Origin: Corticimicrobacter sp040137905
GTDB taxonomy: Bacteria; Pseudomonadota; Gammaproteobacteria; Burkholderiales; Burkholderiaceae_B
DNA: 64,000 nucleotides
NCBI RefSeq assembly: GCF_040137905.1
Contig: NZ_JBEFDG010000017.1
Span: 1 to 64,000, forward strand
Direction: 5' to 3'
Below, one piece after another: positions 46,201 through 52,266 of the stretch (position 1 is the first letter of the stretch; every line of letters starts with the position of its first letter). A program made the translations under genes and the position numbers. The notes under the pieces are model-generated. The model saw nothing but the letters and a program-made list of their open reading frames with translations. It was not told the DNA's origin and made no database searches.

Positions 46201-46768
46201 TGTCCCAGTCCTCAAACGCTGGCAGCATAGGATCAAAATAGCCTACTTTTTCCAGAATATCCCTGGGATGCGAGAAACTATTGACAGGAATATTATTTCT
46301 TATCAGCAAGGCGTCCCTGTCAAAGCTATCGTGCCGAGTTGGATAGCTGCGGGATACCTCTTTTCTTATTGCACCATCGAGTGTTTCCTGTACATAAACC
46401 ACATCCGTATAAATCAGGGCACTGCCTTTTCTATTGAATTCCTGGTGTAAAACCTCAAGATGTTCAGGCAGGTAGACATCATCATCATCGATATAGGTAA
46501 TGTACTTTCCGCGAGCGATTCTCAAGCCCGCATTTCGCGCCTGGGAAAGACCCATATTGAGGCCTTGCTTCAGGTATGTCAGATCCAGTTCATAATCAGA
46601 TATGACATCTTCAACAGGCATACCATTGTCATTGACAACAATGACTTCAAAGTCAGTAAACTTCTGATCCTTCAAGCTCTCCAATGTATGGCGCAATAAC
46701 TCAGGTCGGTTATACGTCGTCAATATCACTGAAAAAAATGGGGCCTTGACTTTGGCATGCATGAGCAC
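43286..46768 (-). CDS. multidomain glycosyltransferase, likely flagellin glycosyltransferase (FgtA-like)
   Basis: A 1160-residue protein with four apparent units. GT2 (10-230) has SVILTTYNRPELLRHTLES and YIDDDD. A degenerate GT2-like region lies at about 302-520. A second clear GT2 (545-800) has VSIVIQNRDLGVILKACIDS and FLDNDT. A GT-B-like C-domain (830-1160) has VLFAVPGDHYGCGNYRVMLP, VGWAGGNSHAGDL and LRLLELGVLGIP. It lies directly upstream of the flagellin gene. This size and position recall FgtA in Pseudomonas flagellin glycosylation islands. The GTG at 46768 and the ATG at 46762 are both possible starts. Target protein is inferred. Confidence 0.85.
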   Translation of the reverse strand: MLMHAKVKAPFFSVILTTYNRPELLRHTLESLKDQKFTDFEVIVVNDNGMPVEDVISDYELDLTYLKQGLNMGLSQARNAGLRIARGKYITYIDDDDVYLPEHLEVLHQEFNRKGSALIYTDVVYVQETLDGAIRKEVSRSYPTRHDSFDRDALLIRNNIPVNSFSHPRDILEKVGYFDPMLPAFEDWDMLLRLSAVLPVFHVKKTTAEVRQRVAASAGDNMLSREEKNFIPLYQEIYARFPTDNLQTMITRRDLMDGMQDHKQRRKNETELYAAWLEWQSPDTTRQTILNALVAANGGENQVGIVLLDDVDSEQKYRKTLDSIYRQMVLPCRVWILTNRTIDSVPDGCSVINVAPDEYISGLNDLINQTDCPAVLLVVRAGTSILPSAVLDISVAYVCAPNTGVWYMDSDVITDLGTPESPMLLPEINLDFLRSYPYVGQDFVINTKVARSNGGLSIDMGGLSHVDFMLRLLETQGLLGVGHISRVLLHHDETIPVWARSPQVRALHRKVMESHFQRIGRQVEIVENENGLVFDINYEHGVNPLVSIVIQNRDLGVILKACIDSLIEKTAYKNYEILIVDQSSTDPETVRFLSEIKALQIEQIKVLDWQGDFSFSGMANHARSQARGDVLLFLDNDTVVTQPDWLDQMLNHVLRGEVACVGARLDYPNGRIQHAGLTLGMADSVGFAFKGMSSMAPGYMARIQATSSISAVSASCMMVRTAVFDEINGFDASEFPVHYGDVDFCLRARQAGYLNVYAARAVVEHLGGASLVQQDKFGVSFHPTYECVDRLYGRWLNVLAQDPCYHPAYSLDEPGFSLPSSPMIKAPLPGKPLPVLFAVPGDHYGCGNYRVMLPFNAMRRQFMIDGNLLEPKVPSIIECARAEPDVIVLQGAWSNPHIVKHIQRLKKFIGAKIALEFDDYVQNVPTRHNNRKYYSTNHISKVRRAIEQVDWVVVSTPALAEEYSRFHTDVRVSLNRLEPSWWDTLQSSRRTGKKLRVGWAGGNSHAGDLALLRQVVKDTEADVEWVFFGLKPEGVSAEYHSGTAIENYPRKLASLNLDLAVVPLEINQFNTCKSNLRLLELGVLGIPIICTDIEPYRCGLPVTLVRNRTQDWVAAIREHTSEPQALSVMGDNLREAVLKDWMLDSENSLKQWFSAWTAGN

Positions 46769-46843
46769 AAATCCAGTTTCAATCGATAATCACCAGGAAA
46801 GAGGCATGGTGATGATATGCAGGAACTTCGGACAAAAATAGTG

Positions 46844-46880
46844 AAAAAGGGCATCCCCTCTGATAGAGGATGCCCTTTTT
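46844..46880 (-). terminator. strong bidirectional terminator after fliC1
   Basis: A 13-bp stem (AAAAAGGGCATCC / GGATGCCCTTTTT) with an 11-base loop. It has A- and T-tracts on both sides and lies 42 bases past the flagellin stop. It would separate flagellin mRNA from the glycosyltransferase operon. Confidence 0.85.
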
Positions 46881-46921
46881 ATATATCAATCTTGTTTTTA
46901 CAACAAGATCGAAGTCGCTAA

Positions 46922-47779
46922 TTAACGCAGCAGCGACAGGACGGTCTGGGGAACCTGGTTGGCCTGGGCCAGCACCGAGGTACCAGCCTGTTGCAGGATC
47001 TGAGCACGCGTCATGTTCGACACTTCGGTTGCGTAGTCGGCATCTTCGATACGCGAACGGGCGTTCGACAGGTTGTTGATCGTGTTGTTCAGGTTGGCGA
47101 TGGTCGACTGGAAGCGGTTTTGGATCGCACCCAGGTTCGAACGTGCCGTATCGATCTTGTCCAGCGCGGTTTGTGCCGAGGTGATTGCAGCTTGTGCACC
47201 CGACAGCGAGGTCACGTTGATACCGGCAACGCCCAGGCCCGTGCCGCTGGCGGTCGTGGCGTTGATCAGGCTGCTGCTGGTGACAGCGATACGATCATCG
47301 GTCGTGTTGTTGGCACCGACCTGGAAGGTCAGGCCCGAACCGCCGGAGGCCAGCGCGCCCGTGCCGTTCAGCAGCTTGGTGCCGTTGAACTCAGCCGCAT
47401 TGGCGATACGGTTGATTTCGGAGAGGCGTTGGTCGATTTCGGTCTGGATCGAACCACGGTTCGTCGAGTTGTTCGAATCACTGGCAGCCTGCACAGCCAG
47501 TTCACGGATGCGCTGCAGGTTGTTGTTGATTTCGTTCAGGTTGCCTTCAGCCGTGGCTGCCAGCGAGATACCGTCGTTGGCGTTACGGGCAGCCTGGGTC
47601 ATACCCTTGATCTGAGCGGTCATGCCGTTGGCGATAGCTTGGCCAGCAGCGTCGTCCTTGGAGCTGTTGATACGCAGGCCCGAGGACAGGCGCTCGATGG
47701 CGTTGCCCAGCGAGCTTTGCGACTTGTTCAGGTTGGTTTGGGCAACCAGCGACAGATAGTTAGTATTGATAACAGCCAT
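46922..47779 (-). CDS. fliC: flagellin FliC, expressed copy (fliC1)
   Basis: Filament subunit of 285 residues, short because the outer D2/D3 domains are nearly absent. N-terminal D0/D1 (MAVINTNYLSLVAQTNLNKS, RLSSGLRINSSKDDAAGQAI) and C-terminal D1/D0 (RIEDADYATEVSNMTRAQIL, ending VPQTVLSLLR) are conserved. The central part (about 118-213) is Ser/Thr/Gly-rich and may carry the glycans. TAGGAG lies 6 bases before the ATG, and a sigma-28 promoter lies at 47884-47910. It is inverted relative to a second flagellin at 49474. Confidence 0.97.
   Translation of the reverse strand: MAVINTNYLSLVAQTNLNKSQSSLGNAIERLSSGLRINSSKDDAAGQAIANGMTAQIKGMTQAARNANDGISLAATAEGNLNEINNNLQRIRELAVQAASDSNNSTNRGSIQTEIDQRLSEINRIANAAEFNGTKLLNGTGALASGGSGLTFQVGANNTTDDRIAVTSSSLINATTASGTGLGVAGINVTSLSGAQAAITSAQTALDKIDTARSNLGAIQNRFQSTIANLNNTINNLSNARSRIEDADYATEVSNMTRAQILQQAGTSVLAQANQVPQTVLSLLR
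47763..47773 (-). repeat. left boundary of flagellin homology (GTTATCAATAC)
   Basis: Codons 3-6 of fliC1 read GTTATCAATAC on the minus strand. The identical 11 bases start the conserved part of the second flagellin at 49474 on the plus strand. Upstream of this point the two genes share nothing obvious. It is the inferred crossover boundary, or lies next to it. Confidence 0.6.
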
Positions 47780-47816
47780 GTTTGACTCCTAAGAGGTAGA
47801 GGCGTTCTTTGCCGGG

Positions 47817-47830
47817 CAGGGAATGCCCTG
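47817..47830 (-). promoter_or_regulatory. small hairpin in fliC1 5' untranslated region
   Basis: CAGGG-AATG-CCCTG forms a 5-bp stem with a 4-base loop about 38 bases upstream of the ATG, in the roughly 100-base leader between the sigma-28 promoter and the start codon. It would travel with the invertible segment and so precede either flagellin. Confidence 0.35.
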
Positions 47831-47883
47831 TACAGCTTGGCGGCCGCCGAACCCTAGGGGTGGCTGTGCTGCCTTGCCACCCA

Positions 47884-47910
47884 TTAACGGGGACTTCAGC
47901 GAAAACTTTA
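47884..47910 (-). promoter_or_regulatory. sigma-28 (FliA) promoter of fliC1
   Basis: On the minus strand: TAAA (47910-47907), a 15-base spacer, then CCCGTTAA (47891-47884), 6 of 8 to GCCGATAA. It is the best sigma-28 match in the window and lies between the recombinase stop and the flagellin start, inside the putative invertible segment. No similar element precedes the second flagellin. Confidence 0.75.
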
Positions 47911-47953
47911 GGGGTCTATGTAAATTTTCTACAAGTCCTCGCCAACATCCAGT

Positions 47954-49222
47954 TCACTCCCGCTGGACGACCCCCAGAAACGCAGCCCTGCGGACCGATA
48001 CCGGACCGAATTCTCGGGTGATCTGTTCCAGCGTCCACCCAGCCTCTAGCCGCTCAAGGATATCGGCCCAATCCTGCATCAACTCTCGCCTGGAGCTCAG
48101 GAAGCGGGCATGGTCATACGGTGCCCGCGCACTGTCGAGCCGGCGATGAGCCAATTGCAGATCGACCTGTTTGTCGGGATAGCCCAGCAAGCCCAGCAAT
48201 GTCGTTGCCGTTGCCCGGAAACCATGCGCGGAAAAGCGCCCGGCATAGCCAAGACAGCCGATCGCCCGATTGAGCGAACTACGCCCCATGATCCCTTGAC
48301 CAGGATTGCGTATGTTGGGAAACAGCACCGCACCATGCCCCGTCAATACGTGAAGCTCACGCAGCCTGGCCTGCGCCTGGGCAGATAAAGGCACGATGTG
48401 TGCCCGGCGCATTTTCATGCGAATTGCTGGAATATGCCAGAGCCCGGCCTGCAGATCGAACTCCTCCCAACGAGCATGTCGCAACTCTCCCGTCCTGACA
48501 AAAGTCAGCGCCAACAGTCTCAATGCCAGTATCGTGGTGCGATGTCCCGGCCATTGTTCCAGTCTGTTGAAAAACGCCGGAATATCATGCCACGCCAGAG
48601 GTGGGTGGTGCCGTGTCACGCTGCGCTTCAACAGGCCACGCAGCCCCTGGACGGGGTGATGCTCACAAAACCCGTGTGCCTGAGCGTAACTGAATATCTG
48701 CCCCAACCACTGTCGTACCATCGCTGCAGCCGTCGGGGCACCACGGTCAGCGACCGCGAGGATGATGGGTCGCAACTGAGTCGTCCTGACCATGGTGACA
48801 GGCATCTTGCCAATAACTGGCAGCACATCCCGCTGCAGATAGGCCTGTACCTTGGCGGCATAGCCTGGACTCCAATCGCTGTTGAATGCCAGCCAGCGCT
48901 CGGCAACGGCCTGAAAAGTATGGCGACCCGCCTCGTACTGTACAGCCAGCCGCCGCTGTCGCTCTGCCAGGGGATGAATGCCGTTCCGCACCAGGGCGCG
49001 GGCCTGGGCACAGGTCTGGCGAGCCTCCTCCAACGAAAAATCGGGATAGCGACCAATGGCATAAATATACCCTCGGCCCTGCATGCGATAGCGATAGCGC
49101 CAGAGCTTGCCTCCCGACGGCTGGATCTGGAGGAACAGGCTGCCACCGTCGCGCAGCGTATAGGGTTTCACCTGCGGCACGGCGTTTCTGATGCTGCGTT
49201 CCGTAAGCAAATGAATGGTCAT
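47954..49222 (-). CDS. P4-type tyrosine recombinase/integrase
   Basis: A 422-residue recombinase with an N-terminal arm-DNA-binding domain (DUF4102-like; LRDGGSLFLQIQPSGGKLWR, GRYPDFSLEEARQ), a core-binding domain (about 102-190) and a catalytic domain. The full catalytic set is visible: Arg243 (FVRTGELR), Lys270, His333/Arg336 (SAHGFRATATTL), His359 (LAHRR) and nucleophile Tyr369 (APYDHARF). The protein looks active. It is alone between two inverted flagellin genes, with no prophage or island genes and no tRNA. It is transcribed towards fliC1. Its likely role here is inversion of the flagellin promoter segment; this is inferred. Confidence 0.93.
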   Translation of the reverse strand: MTIHLLTERSIRNAVPQVKPYTLRDGGSLFLQIQPSGGKLWRYRYRMQGRGYIYAIGRYPDFSLEEARQTCAQARALVRNGIHPLAERQRRLAVQYEAGRHTFQAVAERWLAFNSDWSPGYAAKVQAYLQRDVLPVIGKMPVTMVRTTQLRPIILAVADRGAPTAAAMVRQWLGQIFSYAQAHGFCEHHPVQGLRGLLKRSVTRHHPPLAWHDIPAFFNRLEQWPGHRTTILALRLLALTFVRTGELRHARWEEFDLQAGLWHIPAIRMKMRRAHIVPLSAQAQARLRELHVLTGHGAVLFPNIRNPGQGIMGRSSLNRAIGCLGYAGRFSAHGFRATATTLLGLLGYPDKQVDLQLAHRRLDSARAPYDHARFLSSRRELMQDWADILERLEAGWTLEQITREFGPVSVRRAAFLGVVQRE

Positions 49223-49473
49223 GCGTGCACTGCCTTGAAAAATGGCACGAATATATACACCTGTAGGGCCACTTTGTAACTGGCATCGCGCCCGACAGCC
49301 TTAACCATGCCGGCAAAATAGCGCAACCTGCTCAGGAAAGGATATGCACAAAGCTATACATGTCGATATCAAGTGTATTGAGACAGACTTTCCGTTAGAG
49401 TCTATTTTTATATAAATATCAAATGGTTGGTTCTTTACAAGGCTGAAGAAACAGAGAGTTTGCGTGAATCTCC
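49223..49473. other. AT-rich region between recombinase start and silent flagellin
   Basis: This 251-base non-coding region is more AT-rich than its neighbours. It contains a possible recombinase promoter (49252-49279) and a direct repeat ATATCAA(G/A)TG at 49366-49375 and 49416-49425, spaced by 50. It also has a weak dyad AGACT...AGTCT (49385-49403) followed by ATTTTTAT. No sigma-28-type promoter facing the flagellin was found. The repeats could be recombinase or accessory-protein sites, which is speculation. Confidence 0.5.
49252..49279 (-). promoter_or_regulatory. possible sigma-70 promoter of the recombinase gene
   Basis: On the minus strand TTACAA (49279-49274), a 16-base spacer, then TATATA (49257-49252), about 30 bases before the recombinase ATG. 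The match is moderate. Confidence 0.35.
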
Positions 49474-49484
49474 GTTATCAATAC
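49474..49484 (+). repeat. right boundary of flagellin homology (GTTATCAATAC)
   Basis: The conserved part of the second flagellin begins here with the same 11 bases as codons 3-6 of fliC1. Directly upstream the frame reads ATC TCC and, before that, a TGA stop at 49465-49467. Confidence 0.6.
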
Positions 49485-50322
49485 GAACTACCTGTCCCTG
49501 GTTGCCCAAACCAATCTGAACAAGTCGCAAAGCTCGCTGGGCAACGCCATCGAACGCCTGTCCTCGGGCCTGCGCATCAACAGTGCCAAGGATGATGCTG
49601 CTGGCCAAGCGATCGCCAACGGCATGACCGCTCAGATCAAAGGTATGACCCAGGCGGCCCGTAACGCCAACGATGGTATCTCGCTGGCTGCCACGGCTGA
49701 AGGCAACCTGAACGAAATCAACAACAACGTGCAACGTATTCGTGAGTTGGCCGTGCAGGCTGCCAGCGATTCGAACAACTCGACCAACCGCGGCTCGATC
49801 CAGACCGAAATTACGCAACGTATCAATGAAATTGATCGTATTGCCAAGTCTGCTGCCTTCAACGGCACCCAGTTGCTGGACGGCACGGGAGAATTGGCAG
49901 CAACAGGAAAAGGTCTAACCTTCCAAGTCGGTGCCAACAACTCGACCAACGACCAGATCACAGTCACCAAAGATAGCCTGATCAACGCCACGACAGGTAC
50001 GGACGGGCTTGGCATTGCAGATCTCAAGGTAGATACACTGGCAAATGCGCAAGCCGCAATTGATACGGCAAATGGGGCATTGAACAAGATCGATGAAGCC
50101 CGCTCGAACCTGGGTGCGATTCAAAACCGCTTCCAGTCGACCATCGCCAACCTGAACAACACGATCAACAATCTGTCGAACGCCCGTTCGCGTATCGAAG
50201 ATGCCGACTACGCCACCGAAGTGTCGAACATGACGCGCGCGCAGATCCTGCAGCAAGCCGGTACCTCGGTACTGGCCCAGGCCAACCAGGTTCCCCAAAC
50301 TGTCCTGTCGCTGCTGCGTTAA
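49474..50322 (+). CDS. second flagellin, silent start-less copy (fliC2)
   Basis: Open from codon 3 of the flagellin pattern (VINTNYLSLVAQTNLNKS) to the normal end (VPQTVLSLLR), without frameshift or internal stop. In this frame a TGA stop lies at 49465, and no ATG, GTG or TTG occurs before the internal ATG at 49624, which would remove most of D0/D1. No sigma-28 promoter is visible upstream. The termini match fliC1; the central region (about codons 115-213) differs (for example TVTKDSLINATTGTDGLG). Joined to ATG-GCT it would encode 284 residues. A GTG at 49464 is one base out of frame. It is either a phase-variable alternative flagellin or a recent pseudogene. Confidence 0.85.
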   Translation, partial: VINTNYLSLVAQTNLNKSQSSLGNAIERLSSGLRINSAKDDAAGQAIANGMTAQIKGMTQAARNANDGISLAATAEGNLNEINNNVQRIRELAVQAASDSNNSTNRGSIQTEITQRINEIDRIAKSAAFNGTQLLDGTGELAATGKGLTFQVGANNSTNDQITVTKDSLINATTGTDGLGIADLKVDTLANAQAAIDTANGALNKIDEARSNLGAIQNRFQSTIANLNNTINNLSNARSRIEDADYATEVSNMTRAQILQQAGTSVLAQANQVPQTVLSLLR

Positions 50323-50340
50323 TTTTTTGCGCAGTGATTT

Positions 50341-50363
50341 GTCCGCTGAATCGCCATGCGGAC
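50341..50363 (+). promoter_or_regulatory. first hairpin downstream of fliC2
   Basis: GTCCGC / GCGGAC with an 11-base loop, 18 bases after the flagellin stop and just ahead of the main terminator. It may protect the 3' end of the transcript. Confidence 0.4.
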
Positions 50364-50366
50364 ACC

Positions 50367-50402
50367 AAACAGCCCTTGCTGCCGTTGGCCGGGGCTGTTT
50401 TT
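50367..50402 (+). terminator. rho-independent terminator after fliC2
   Basis: A 9-bp stem (AAACAGCCC / GGGCTGTTT), a 16-base loop and a T-run (TTTTT). A maintained terminator fits a flagellin gene that is at times expressed. Confidence 0.8.
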
Positions 50403-50442
50403 GCTTGGGATGTATCCCGTCAGCCAGCACAAGGAATCCTGA

Positions 50443-52065
50443 ATGCAAACCGTTGATGCAGCCAACTTGGCCATTGCCGACGCTTATGACAAGCATCTGT
50501 ACGAATCAAATGCTTTTTCCTATACGTCACCTCGCCACCTGCGCGCGGCGGCACATCTCTACGGTTTGTCCTCCGTGCCCCTCAAACAGGCGCGTGTCCT
50601 GGAGCTGGGCTGTGCAGGCGGCGGCAATCTATTGCCTTTTGCACTGAGCCATCCTGAGGCGCAGATTGTCGGCGTGGATCTTTCCGCAGTACAGATAGAA
50701 CAGGGTCAGGGCCTGATACAGGCATTGAAATTGAGCAACCTGGCATTGCATGCCATGAGCCTGACCGATATCACGCCCGATTTCGGTCAGTTTGACTACA
50801 TCATTGCGCATGGTGTGTTCAGTTGGGTTCCCCACGAGGTGCGCCTTGCCATCCTGCGTATCGTGCGCGAAAACCTGTCTCCCTACGGATTGGCCTATAT
50901 CAGCTACAACACCTATCCAGGCTGGAAAGCCAACGACATCCTGCGCGATGCCATGCTGTTGCATGCCCAGGCCACGTCAGACCATGCCGACAAGCTCCTC
51001 AGTGCCAAAGCCATGCTGGGCCTGCTGACTGAAGGTGTGGCAAGCCAGAACCAACTTGGCTCCGTACTCAAAGCGGCGGTTCATCGGTTGCTGCAGCATT
51101 CGGATTTTTATATTGCGCATGAGTATCTCGAAACCTTCAATGCGCCCTGCTATCTGCTGGAGTTTGCGGAACTCTGCCAGCAAGAAGGGTGCCTGCATGT
51201 TGGCGATGCTGATCCACACGCAGAGATGGCCATTTCTTATGGCACCACGGTACAGCAACATCACGAGCAAATCTCAGCCAATCAACCCCGCATCATGCGG
51301 CAGCAATATCTTGATTTTGCCGTGGGGCGCACCTTTCGTAAAAGTCTGGTCGTGCATGCAGCCCAGCGTGAACACATCCTGCCCGATCCAGACCCAGGCC
51401 GCATTGTTGACCTGCGCTGGGCCGGATTTTTCCGGCCAGACACGCCGAAGCAGGCTGTCGCATCCGACATGCAACACTTCAAAAACCATGCCCACCGCAT
51501 GCTTGCCACCCAGGATCCCGCCATGTTGGCAGTGACTTCTGTGCTCAGTGCGGCCTGGCCTGCGTCACTGGATATCATGACATTGCTGGAGCGCGCGCGC
51601 CCACAGTTACATGACTCGGATAGCGACCGCGCAAACCGCAGTCTGCTGGCTGCCATGCATACCCTGTTCCGCCAAGGGCTGTTGCATTATGGCCTGGAGG
51701 CAGACCCTTACCAGGACTACGATCTTGCAACAGTGCGCGAGCATCCTATGCTGATTCCTGGCGCATTGGAAATCCTTGAGCAGCGGCGTACACCAGGCTT
51801 TGGTATCGGACTGAACAATCTTTGGCACGACGCAGTACAGCTACATCTGGAAGACGCTGAATACTGGCTGATACGCCACATGGATGGCAAGCGCTCGGCC
51901 GCGGAGCTGAAGGGGTTGTTGCGCAATGTCTTGCAGCGAGGCCAAGTGCCTGATACTGATGGAAAAATGCTCAAAGGGCAACGCAATCTTGAACTGACTG
52001 TGGACAGGATTTTGAGAAATACGGTGGATTTATTGCATCGGAATGGGTTGTTGCTACAAGAATAG
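50443..52065 (+). CDS. SAM-dependent methyltransferase with regulatory domain, candidate flagellin methyltransferase
   Basis: A 540-residue protein. The N-terminal class I methyltransferase domain (SAM motif VLELGCAGGGNLLPFAL, then VGVDLS and YIIAHGVFSWVP) is followed by a methyltransferase-regulatory-type domain (about 220-310) and a helical C-terminal domain. This layout matches bacterial protein-lysine methyltransferases of the rickettsial PKMT type. AAGGA lies 7 bases before the ATG. Its position 38 bases after the flagellin terminator suggests flagellin as substrate; this is inference. It is unrelated to enteric FliB. Confidence 0.8.
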   Translation: MQTVDAANLAIADAYDKHLYESNAFSYTSPRHLRAAAHLYGLSSVPLKQARVLELGCAGGGNLLPFALSHPEAQIVGVDLSAVQIEQGQGLIQALKLSNLALHAMSLTDITPDFGQFDYIIAHGVFSWVPHEVRLAILRIVRENLSPYGLAYISYNTYPGWKANDILRDAMLLHAQATSDHADKLLSAKAMLGLLTEGVASQNQLGSVLKAAVHRLLQHSDFYIAHEYLETFNAPCYLLEFAELCQQEGCLHVGDADPHAEMAISYGTTVQQHHEQISANQPRIMRQQYLDFAVGRTFRKSLVVHAAQREHILPDPDPGRIVDLRWAGFFRPDTPKQAVASDMQHFKNHAHRMLATQDPAMLAVTSVLSAAWPASLDIMTLLERARPQLHDSDSDRANRSLLAAMHTLFRQGLLHYGLEADPYQDYDLATVREHPMLIPGALEILEQRRTPGFGIGLNNLWHDAVQLHLEDAEYWLIRHMDGKRSAAELKGLLRNVLQRGQVPDTDGKMLKGQRNLELTVDRILRNTVDLLHRNGLLLQE

Positions 52066-52266
52066 ACAAAAACATCAACGCAGACATACTGCTACGCTCA
52101 CTGTTTTATGCACTTGCTATCATTTTCGTGAAGATGTGGAAAACCAAACATAAGCCACTCCTGTTGGCATACACTGAAAACATCATGTCACGGCTGTCTA
52201 GGAAGCGCATCCCATGCCCCATTTCATGTCATCGCCCATACACCTGACTCAAAGGGCGATCACACT

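Larger units (their letters stand above)
47774..49473. other. putative 1.7-kb invertible segment with recombinase, flagellin promoter and start codon
   Basis: The segment between the two points where flagellin homology begins is 1700 bases. It contains, from left to right, the ATG-GCT start, ribosome site and sigma-28 promoter of fliC1 (facing left), a complete tyrosine recombinase gene, and an AT-rich upstream region. The flagellin genes flank it as inverted repeats with their 5' ends facing inward. Inversion would fuse promoter and ATG-GCT to the right-hand flagellin in frame, giving 284 residues, and leave fliC1 without a start. I see no inverted repeat inside the segment ends, so the exact recombination site is not defined. 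Confidence 0.6.

Noticed and set aside
47954..49222. Prophage or integrative island
   Set aside because: No phage, conjugation, tRNA or att repeats accompany the integrase; only flagellin genes flank it.
49464..49473. GTG at 49464 as the start of the second flagellin
   Set aside because: It is one base out of frame with the flagellin and has only a weak AGAGAG box. It would require a frameshift or a sequencing error, though an error here cannot be fully excluded.
47774..49473. Clear hix-like inverted repeats at the inner ends of the segment
   Set aside because: I compared both inner ends and found no convincing inverted similarity; only the flagellin coding homology outside the segment is shared.
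49624..50322. ATG at 49624 as the real start of the second flagellin
   Set aside because: It would remove the first 52 residues of D0/D1, which are needed for export and polymerisation, although the DNA upstream still encodes them with strong conservation.
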